From Metellina segmentata (Eukaryota; Arthropoda; Arachnida; Araneae; Tetragnathidae), in the NCBI GenBank assembly GCA_947359465.1, contig OX375872.1, positions 133,412,011 to 133,476,010 of the forward strand: a DNA stretch of 64,000 nt, given 5' to 3'. This document shows positions 57,176 to 64,000 of this stretch, piece after piece (the first letter of the stretch is position 1; each line of letters begins with the position of its first letter). The notes beneath the pieces were generated by a model. The model saw only the letters and a list, made by a program, of their open reading frames with translations. It searched no databases and was not told where the DNA came from. The translations under genes were made by a program, and so were the position numbers.

Positions 57176-57564
57176 CATATAAATCTCAAAACAGCATAAC
57201 GTTTTATCAATAAATCTAGAACATTTTACGAAAATCATTTATGCATTTTTGTTGTTGTCATTTTTAATGTTCTTTGTTAACACTTGTATTTTCTTGACAT
57301 TTTTTCAAAGAGGGATTCGAAAAATAATTAAAATTCTTTCTGTATCGTATGAAATGATGTTGATAAGTTTATAAAAATCAACGCGTGGGTCTAAAAGTAA
57401 ATAAAAAGCCTGCGTGAGTCAGTGTTGACCCGCGGGTCATAGGTTCACCATCCCTGGCCTATACTCACCTGCGACGTTGTCCTGCGCTCTCCGCAGTGGA
57501 AACGTTATGGGAATTAAACTTTGTGGGAACGTTACTGGGAAGCGAAGGATCAAATGGGTCCATA

Positions 57565-58340
57565 GACTTTCTTCTGTTGCCTTTTGTTACATTGCTTTTT
57601 CTGTTGTCCGGCTTCATTTTAGTCTTGTACCAACAGTTGGAGAAAAAAAATATTGATCAAATGTAATTTTTAGAACTTAAAATAACGTTTCTTCAATTCT
57701 TGTCAAAAAACTGGACGAACTCTTGCATCAATCCAATAATTCTAAAAACCGATCTGTACAAAAAATGTGAGCTTAGCTTTTGTAAACCTTTCCAGGTGGA
57801 TTCACAAGCAATACAAAGTTTTAAACCAAACTTTTACTGCTGAAATATTTCATACGTCTCAAAAGAAACGATTCCCCGAAAAACGCTTTCGTCCAAAAGC
57901 AAAAACCTCAAGTAAACATCCAAGTTGTATCTTGCTATAAAAACTGCGGGTGGTCGTTTTTTAATGATCAGTTGTAGCAGCGTTCGTTTTAAGATTCATC
58001 GAATGGACTGTCAAGACAAAGCCGGGCCTCCACAGAATTCAGCGGACCGTATACGTCTTGCCATTAAGTTGCGGACAAGAATCTTAAACTCAGTTTCCTC
58101 TCTTCAAGAATTCGCTTTCCACAGAAATGAAAATTGTTTAGTCTGCTTTCGTTATTCGAGTCCCGTTGCGATTTGTTTGCAGTTTCCTTCAGCATCCGAA
58201 CTGAAATTTTGTGTTTAAAGTTTCTTGATGCGTTGAAAGTTTCGACATTTTGTCGGTCATTAGTCGAAACTATATGAGAATATCTAGTGGTCATGCTTGA
58301 GTTTCTATCAACACTTTCATTCCCCGGTGTAATAGTCGGT
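57565..58340. other. spacer, nothing recognised
   Basis: The 97-codon plus frame at 57925-58218 (MYLAIKTAGGRFLMISCSSV...) shows no domain. Possibly the 3' flank of the non-LTR element and unique DNA. Confidence 0.35.
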
Positions 58341-58349
58341 GTGATATGA

Positions 58350-58565
58350 ATGTTTGGAGTAGAGTGCCAGCTCAGAAGTGACCTCGTCATCTGCCCGCGG
58401 TTCAAAATTACGTGGTATTGTCCTTGAATCTTTCCCTTCAGGGGATAATCCAGGAGAGTCACCTAATTAGTTGTGTTGCTCCCGAGTGATGTTGATTAAA
58501 AAATACCGAATATTGGTGTAATAGCCCAGTGTGTTGCTCCAGTGCAACGTTGATAATCTTTACCT
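58350..58565 (+). repeat. SINE 3' part and a second tail
   Basis: TTTGGAGTAGAGTGCCAGCTC to GATTAAAAAATACC; then TAATAGCCCAGTGTGTTGC at 58520. Confidence 0.65.
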
Positions 58566-58580
58566 TCCCCGTCGTCTTAA

Positions 58581-58685
58581 CACGTTCGCTGCCTATCTCG
58601 TGCCAGCGCGTGATCTGGCGTCAATGCTAGAACCAATCACGCGGCAGCGCGTAGTGTGGAGGGGTGTCTACTCAACCCCCTAAGA
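58581..58685 (+). mobile_element. piggyBac-family derivative, left end only
   Basis: TTAA (58577-58580) followed by CACGTTCGCTGCC, CTCGTGCCAGCGCGTGATCT and AGAACCAATCACGCG, matching the 43.05-kb element. Runs into a SINE fragment after 58670. Confidence 0.7.
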
Positions 58686-58835
58686 TAAAGATTCGAGAAC
58701 AACACCACGTAATTTATCATGACAGGAGAAGATTGCGAAATTAGACAATGTCGCATGCTTGATGCAATAGTGCCACAGGTAAAAAAAAAATATATTGTTT
58801 TTTTGATTCAGTGAAAGTAATTAATGGAAATTTTT

Positions 58836-59150
58836 TGTTAACGTCGTACTAGAGCAACACAACGGGCTATTGACGACGGTCCGGGATCAGTCCCTTAAGG
58901 GAAAGATCCGAGGACAACACCTCGTAATTTTGAACCACGGTCAGATGACGAAGTAACACCTGAGCTGACACCCCACTCTCCAAACTTCCACGCCAACCCA
59001 ACGTGAGGACTTTCGGCCACGACAGATTTAAGGTGCACCAGCCGCCTCTACACCATACGTTTACAAACATCCATGCCCGAACCCAGATTCGAACCAGGAA
59101 CCTTCCGATCTAGAGGCTAACACCTTAACCACTTTACCGGTTGGTCGGCG
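58836..59150 (-). repeat. SINE family A, full length
   Basis: TTTTGTTAACGTCGTACTAG to CACTTTACCGGTTGGTCGGC. Confidence 0.88.
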
Positions 59151-59305
59151 ACGACGGTCCGGGATCAGTCCCTTAAAGAAAAGATCCGAGGACGGCACTT
59201 CGTAATTTTGAACCACGGTCAGATAACGAAGCAATTACCTGAGCTGGCACCCAACTCTCCAAACTTCCACACCAACCCAACGTGAGGACTTTCTGCCACG
59301 ACAAA
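59151..59305 (-). repeat. SINE family A partial copy abutting the previous one
   Basis: GACGACGGTCCGGGATCAGT to AACGTGAGGACTTTCTGCCACGAC, same orientation. It lacks both the tail and the head. Confidence 0.8.
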
Positions 59306-59309
59306 GATA

Positions 59310-59980
59310 AAAAGGTTCCGCTTTAATAAATTAAATAAAAAACCGTTTAAAATACTCCGCTGGGAAACATCCATCTACAAGTCTGAGCATTTGGTCGGAA
59401 CCCAGAACTTATTTATCGCCATGGCTTTTGGGTGATTTGCAGAATCCTCTCAGGCTCAGACCCCCGAATTCCTCACGTGCGATTCACCCACCACCCTATT
59501 GCCACCAGGGTGGCACGGGATAGCTTCGGTGCAGCAGATCTCTGCTTACGCTATACTCCTTCCCTACAAAGAGTTCCGGGCCTTGGATCAAGTTACAATC
59601 CCGGAGGAAGATGGTTTGGGAGGACTGTGAGGATGAGGGGGAAATGTCGGAATGAGAAAAGGAATGTGTCGGGCTATAAATCTCTACCCTTGGAGGGTTC
59701 CGCCGAGGATGGGGAAGTTTCGCCCGTTTAAAGTATTCACTAACTGTCGTCGGTGGTGGTGCGTGAACGAGTCTAGACAGTAAATCGTGCCCGGGAATTA
59801 AAAAGATCTAGAGGAATTCCGATTCTTGCTGTGATTTAGGTTTGGATTGAGCAGATGGCTGTGCAAACATTGGTTATAGACGTCCGATATGGGTGGTTGA
59901 GATAATAGTATTCGGGGTCAGGGGATTGTGGTAGGAGAGGGATAATGGGGCTCGTTCCCACACCTTTTTATCTTTGAGAC
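59310..59980. other. Mixed-composition stretch, possible single-copy DNA
   Basis: 59390-59760 is clearly less AT-rich and shares no repeat with the rest of the window. A plus frame of 99 codons (59432-59731) reads MICRILSGSDPRIPHVRF ... AEDGEVSPV without a recognised domain. Candidate host sequence, low confidence. Confidence 0.25.
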
Positions 59981-59984
59981 TTGA

Positions 59985-60245
59985 GAGCCGCGGTGGCCCG
60001 GTTGGAATAGGACTAGCAATCGGACGGTTGTGAAACCGTCGTGTACAAACGGTGCTAGTGCATCGTGACCTCAAATTTCCTCTCGTTGGTGTAGTGTGGA
60101 AGTTTGGAGAGTGCCAGCTCTCAGGTGTGACCTCGTTATCTGACCGTGGTTCACAAATACGTGGTGTTGTCCTCGGGTCTTTACTTTTGTTGATTTATTC
60201 CGGACCGTCATTAATAGCCCGCTGTGTTGCTTTAGTACGATGACG
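59985..60245 (+). repeat. SINE family B
   Basis: Head GAGCCGCGGTGGCCCGGTTG, then GTGCATCGTGACCTCAAATTTCC; tail ends GCTGTGTTGCTTTAGTACGATGACG, where it meets the next SINE. Confidence 0.75.
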
Positions 60246-61575
60246 AGGTAATATCTGAGCTGGCATTCCATTCTTCAAACTTCCTCAACAACCCAACTTA
60301 ATGACTCTCGGCCACTTCAGATTTATGGTGCACTAGCCGCCTCTACACCATAGGCTTACAAACATCCATGCACTGACCCGGATTCGAACCAGGAACCTTT
60401 CGATCTAGAAGAACTTAAGAGGACACGGTACCCTTTGAATATTTTTGTTTGTTTTCATATTTACAACAGTTGTTTGCACCACTCTTATTTAATTTTATAG
60501 ATACTTTTGCAACAACACTGAAAAACAGTAAAAAAAACAGTCATAGCAAATTTCAGCAATTTTTGAAAAAATAATTATTTTTTCCAAATCTTTATTCTAT
60601 GCACTAAGTTATTTAATAGGTTATAATAAACAACCACAAAAAGTTTCAAAACTCTACATTCATTACAAAAAAAAAGAGCCTTAGTATTTCAAATACACTG
60701 TAGTCATGAAAAAAAGAAGCAGAGAAAAAGCACGTTAAATTTTAAATGGCACTTCAATAAATGAAAGAATTAACTTATACTGTTCATTGATATTAATATT
60801 ATTGTTCAAGTCATAAAGTAAAATCCATAATAATTTCCCACCATATTAGTAAATAAGCATGTTTATATCAAAAGAAAAAGAATGCAATGCTGACTCGGGT
60901 TTGCGTGGCTGATGTTTCTTTCCAGCACTTGCTGCAAATAATGTACAACGCATAGGTCTTGAAAGCTTGAATTAGCAAGCGAATCAGTTTTTCCAATGCA
61001 TATTTCATTACACTATCACTTGGCAGCTTTTTGTTTACAAGCAGCGCTGGAATGTTTTCGTTTCGGCATTATGCAGAGATATAATATAAAAATAGAATGA
61101 AAACAACAACTATAATATCACAACTATAAATTTGTTCACAATACGATAGATTGACAACTCGAAAATTTTGATTTGTGCACTTCACCTCACAAGAAAATAA
61201 GAAAACAAGCAGAATTTAGCAATATAACAACATATCTCGTGAATAAACACGTGTGGATCAATTCATTTCACTACAAACTGAAAAAGGCAAGCATTAGAAA
61301 GTCTCGTGAAATTAAATAACACGAAAAAGGCAAGGCTCACACGATAGTGTTTATATCATATGCAGACAAAACACCGTCTACTTTCAGTTTCGTTACTTAC
61401 ATTCAATAGAAAAACTTTTACAACTCGCTAAATAATGTAACTACAGCTATAAAATTTTGCACACATATTCTCAAAAGTTGTATAGTTAATATAAGAGAAT
61501 AAAAAAAATCGACATTTTGGTCATTTTTAGAGTACCGTGCACCCTTAACCACCAGACCCCAAGGTCTCAGATGAC
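60246..61575 (-). repeat. SINE family A split by a TTAA element
   Basis: 60246-60418 is a minus-strand body to the head (CGATCTAGAAGAACTTAA). After 1126 bp the head resumes at 61545 with TTAACCACCAGACCCC. Confidence 0.82.
60419..61544. mobile_element. TTAA-flanked non-autonomous element, 1126 bp (piggyBac-like)
   Basis: TTAA at 60415-60418 and 61545-61548. Imperfect inverted ends GAGGACACGGTACCCT and, inverted, GGGTGCACGGTACTCT. No ORF above 60 codons. The TTAA target and lack of coding fit a piggyBac-type miniature element. Confidence 0.8.
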
Positions 61576-61604
61576 GAGATACTTTGTAGAGGTAAGGTAA
61601 TTTA

Positions 61605-61865
61605 AATTAACGTCATACTAGAGCAACACAACGGGCTATTAAGACGGTCCGGGATCAATCCCCTAAGTGAAAGATCCGAGGACAACACCTCGTAATTTTG
61701 AACCATGGTCAGATGACGAGACAACACCTGAGCTGGCACCCCACTCTCCAAACTTCCACACCAACCCAACGTGAGGACTTTCAGACGCGACAGATTTAAG
61801 GTGCATCAGCCGCCTTCACACCACACGCTTACAAACATCCATGCACTGACCCGTATTAAAACCAA
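61605..61865 (-). repeat. SINE family A, head truncated
   Basis: TTTAAATTAACGTCATACTAG to ATCCATGCACTGACCCG. Confidence 0.82.
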
Positions 61866-61874
61866 GTAAATAAT

Positions 61875-62205
61875 TGGTAATTTTTTAGTTAACGTCGTAC
61901 TAGAGCAACACAACGGGCTATTGACGACGGTCCTGGATCAATCCCCTAAGTGAAAGATCCGAGGACAACACCTCGTAATTTTGAACCACGGTCAGATGAC
62001 GAAGCAACACCTGAGCTGGCACCCGACTCTCCAAATTTCCACGCCAACCCAACGTGAGGACTTTCGGCCACGACAGATTTAAGGTGCACCAGCCGCCTCT
62101 ACACCATACGTTTACAAACATCCATGCCCGGACCCGGACCCGGATTCGAACCAGGAACCTTTCGATCTAGAGGCTAACACCTTAACCACCAGACCGTTGT
62201 GTCAC
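61875..62205 (-). repeat. SINE family A, full length
   Basis: GGTAATTTTTTAGTTAACGTC to CACCAGACCGTTGTG. Contains a short duplication CCGGACCCGGACCC at the B-box side. Confidence 0.85.
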
Positions 62206-62237
62206 CTTCAGGTATGATATGGTATGGTATGGAATTT

Positions 62238-62480
62238 TAATTAGAGTCGTAATGGAGCAACACAGCGGGCTATTGGCGGGATACAGTCCGGGATAACCCC
62301 CAAAGATAAACATTTTAGGTCAACACTACGAAATTTTGCACCACGGTCAGATGATGAGGCAGCACCTGAGCAGGCACCTAACTCTCCAAACTACCATACC
62401 TCGCCAACGTGTGTACCTTTGAGGCACGTCAGATTTAACGTGCACCAGCCCTATTTGTACACGAGTCTTCGGCGGATTTT
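62238..62480 (-). repeat. SINE family B, head lost
   Basis: TTTTAATTAGAGTCGTAATGG to TGTACACGAGTCTTCGGC. Preceded by a small ATGGT microsatellite (62217-62233). Confidence 0.75.
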
Positions 62481-62518
62481 TCCCTCAGGGCAGTGGTCGG
62501 CACACCGCTGCTCACCGA

Positions 62519-62757
62519 GCCACTTGAATACGGTTCTTTAGCCACTTGAATGCGGCTCTTTAGCCACTTGAATGCGGCTCTTTAGCCACTTGAATGCGGC
62601 TCTTTAGCCACTTGAATGCGGCTCTTTAGCCACTTGAATGCGGCTCTTTAGCCACTTGAATGCGGCTCTTTAGCCACTTGAATGCGACTCTTTAGCCTCT
62701 TGAATGCGGCTCTTTAGCCACTTGAATGCGGCTCTTTTGCCACTTGAGTGCGGCTCT
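62519..62757 (+). repeat. 22-bp tandem array, 11 units, subterminal in the hAT element
   Basis: GCCACTTGAATGCGGCTCTTTA repeats with exact 22-bp spacing from 62519 to 62739. The unit resembles the subterminal GCGGCTC motif of such hAT elements. Confidence 0.93.
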
Positions 62758-62779
62758 GCCACGAATCGATTTGGACTAA

Positions 62780-63990
62780 ATGCTGGCAGTAAACATCCCG
62801 CCGGATATGCGAGGTAGAAAGCAGTTGAGGAACTTCAGAAGAGTCAAGAAAAATCAAATTCTGTATTTAATTATTGGGTGCAATCTTCCAACAATGTTAA
62901 ATATTGCAAGCTTTATTGTTAGTCATGAGATTGCTAAGAGAGGCAAACCATACACAGACGGTGAATAAATTTGAAATTGTTTTATAAATGCATTCGAAGA
63001 GTTATTCCGAGATTTTAAAAACAAGGCAGAAATTCTTTAAAAAATTACCACTGTTTACTAAACAGTAAAAGACAACAGTCAAAATGTCTTCGAATATAAC
63101 CAATCAGCAAATCGAAGATCTTAAATTGGTTTCAGTTTTATCAATAGCTGTTGACGAATCTTGTGACATAAATGACACAGCGCAAGTTTCACTTTTGTTC
63201 GATTTATTTCGTCTTCGGGTCCTAAAAAAGAACTTATTGCCACTGAAAGGTCAAACACGTGGCGAGGGTATTGCAAATGTTGTCATTGAATGCATGGAGA
63301 GACATATTCCACTCGATAAAATTGTTTCAATTTCAACAGATAAAGCAAATAGTATGACCGGAGTGAGAAAAGGTTTTGTGTCTATTTTGAAGAAGAAAAA
63401 CACAACGAGATACTTGTTTACAATTGCATCATTCATCAAGAAGCGCTTTGTGCGCAGACATTTCTACAAGAAATTTGCAATATTATAGAATTGGTGATCA
63501 AGATCGTCAACACAATTGTAGCTAAGCTCTTTATCATCGCCAATTCAAAGAATTTTTAGTTGAAATGGAAAGTGAATACGCACACAGATCTGCTGCATAA
63601 TAAGGTACGTTAAGTTGTCTTTCCAAAAGGAAACGTTTTACAACGATTTGCTTTCATATTATTTTAAATTATTTTAAAATAATATTTCATGGTAGACGTT
63701 ACGTCTTATCTAAATAATCTTAATCGTAAACAGCAAGGTAAAGGAAACACAATTTTTTCGATGTTGAAAGAAGTCATTTCATTCGAAACAAATATTATTC
63801 CTTTTTGCCTCAAGATTTTGAAAGAGAAACATTAATTCATTTTCCAAGCCAGCTGTGAAACATCGCCAAGAAAGTAACTCGGTATAATTGATATTTACTA
63901 TTTCAAAAACAATTTTAAATATGAGGGAAGCTTTTCTACGGAGATTTCAGGAATTCAGAAATAGAGCTATATTAACTAAACCCACCATTC
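62780..63990 (+). pseudogene. hAT transposase remnant (GTF2IRD2/ZBED5-like)
   Basis: NIASFIVSHEIAKRGKPYTD (about 62915-62960) is the conserved start of the region after the BED finger. The frame then breaks; NAFEELFRDFKNKAEI is visible at 62990-63040. The longest piece (63084-63488, 134 codons) has SNITNQQIEDLKLVSVLSIA then VDESCDINDTAQVSLL, where DES is the first catalytic acid region, followed by GIANVVIECMERHIPLDKIV and STDKANSMTGVRKGFVSIL. Further fragments (FFLKDFERETLIHFPSQL-like, 63790-63870) follow in other frames. Several frameshifts; non-functional. Confidence 0.82.
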
Positions 63991-64000
63991 TTATTTATAT

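Larger units (their letters stand above)
53756..57456 (-). mobile_element. hAT element (GTF2IRD2/ZBED5-like), 3.7 kb, complete ends
   Basis: Ends CAGGGACGGCGAACCTTTTC and, inverted, CAGGGATGGTGAACCTATGA. Perfect 8-bp target duplication GCCTATAC at 53748-53755 and 57457-57464. Contains the minus-strand transposase remnant, two SINEs and another low-complexity element. Confidence 0.94.
53120..57560 (+). pseudogene. Non-LTR retrotransposon ORF2 3' end, split twice
   Basis: Coding pieces 53120-53218, 53555-53755 and 57465-57560 form one broken ORF. AAITQTVNYEIPFHKVKTII is followed by FLLVTGHYCLARHLRRIA. After a one-base shift comes PRCQLCNLQELMAYTHLRRCP, with the codons of MAYT straddling the hAT insertion. 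The layout FR(L)xTGHxxLxxHLxRI ... CxLC ... HLxxCP is, as I know it, the Cys-rich tail after the RNase H domain of Jockey-like ORF2 proteins common in arthropods. A SINE (53219-53541) and a 3.7-kb hAT element (53756-57456) interrupt it. Only the last ~130 residues are present, so it is a 5'-truncated dead copy. Confidence 0.72.
62491..64000 (+). mobile_element. hAT element (GTF2IRD2/ZBED5-like), 5' part, runs off the window
   Basis: Begins CAGTGGTCGGCACACCGCTG, a hAT end of the CAGNGGTCGGCAAAC type; candidate target half CCTCAGGG lies at 62483-62490. It includes a 22-bp tandem array and the transposase remnant. The right end is beyond the window, so the duplication cannot be verified. Confidence 0.75.

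Noticed and set aside
1..62210. tRNA genes at the many TGGTTCGAATCC motifs
   Set aside because: Each lies at the head of a SINE with a shared body and tail, several with target duplications. Acceptor and anticodon arms do not form a clean cloverleaf.
62519..62757. CRISPR-like or protein-repeat array (22-bp period)
   Set aside because: No spacers, not a codon multiple; it is a subterminal expansion of a hAT element.

Overview
The window looks like intergenic or intronic DNA of an arthropod, most likely a spider or another arachnid. It is AT-rich and has no bacterial gene layout, and I found no convincing intact host exon. Nearly everything recognisable is a transposable element, a tRNA-headed SINE, a minisatellite or a tandem array. 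The Tc1-type transposase at 21.4-22.6 kb resembles, as I remember them, the very abundant copies annotated in orb-weaver genomes; that is the main basis for the taxonomic guess, and it was not checked by a search. A 200-base run of N at 25.3 kb shows this is a draft assembly.

Layout. 0-5 kb: SINE copies, a 247-bp array made of SINE tails, and a pogo/Tigger-like transposase tail (minus). 5-14 kb: diverged tandem repeats, the 3' part of a piggyBac transposase (6.9-7.7 kb), and minisatellites. 14-17.6 kb: diverged ~310-bp and regular 115-bp arrays. 19.7-22.8 kb: two complete but dead DDE/D transposons lie back to back at a TA microsatellite (a DD41D-type mariner relative on the minus strand, then a Tc1-type element on the plus strand). 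25.5-30 kb: a mariner end, SINEs and minisatellites. 30-33.8 kb: a degenerate P-element (THAP9-like) transposase in which one coding segment has become a ten-copy 264-bp tandem array. 34-38 kb: SINEs, a 772-bp hAT-type element and a ~45-bp minisatellite. 38.6-39.8 kb: a mariner-like element inside a 147-bp tandem repeat. 40.9-42.5 kb: repeats holding pogo-like miniature elements and a SINE. 43-49.6 kb: a piggyBac deletion derivative and three members of a hAT family packed with the palindrome AACATCGATGTT. 53-57.5 kb: a 3.7-kb hAT element inside a non-LTR reverse-transcriptase fragment, itself hosting two SINEs. 60.4-61.5 kb: a TTAA-flanked element inside a SINE. 62.5 kb to the end: the 5' part of another hAT element with a 22-bp subterminal array.

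The elements do not form a pathway. What links them is nesting. Target-site duplications (TSDs) and matching empty sites let many insertions be ordered. The most unusual observations are the P-element coding segment turned into a satellite, a 145-bp minisatellite piece reinserted in inverted orientation between 9-bp duplications, the AACATCGATGTT-rich hAT family, and a short hairpin-forming module scattered through the first 37 kb.
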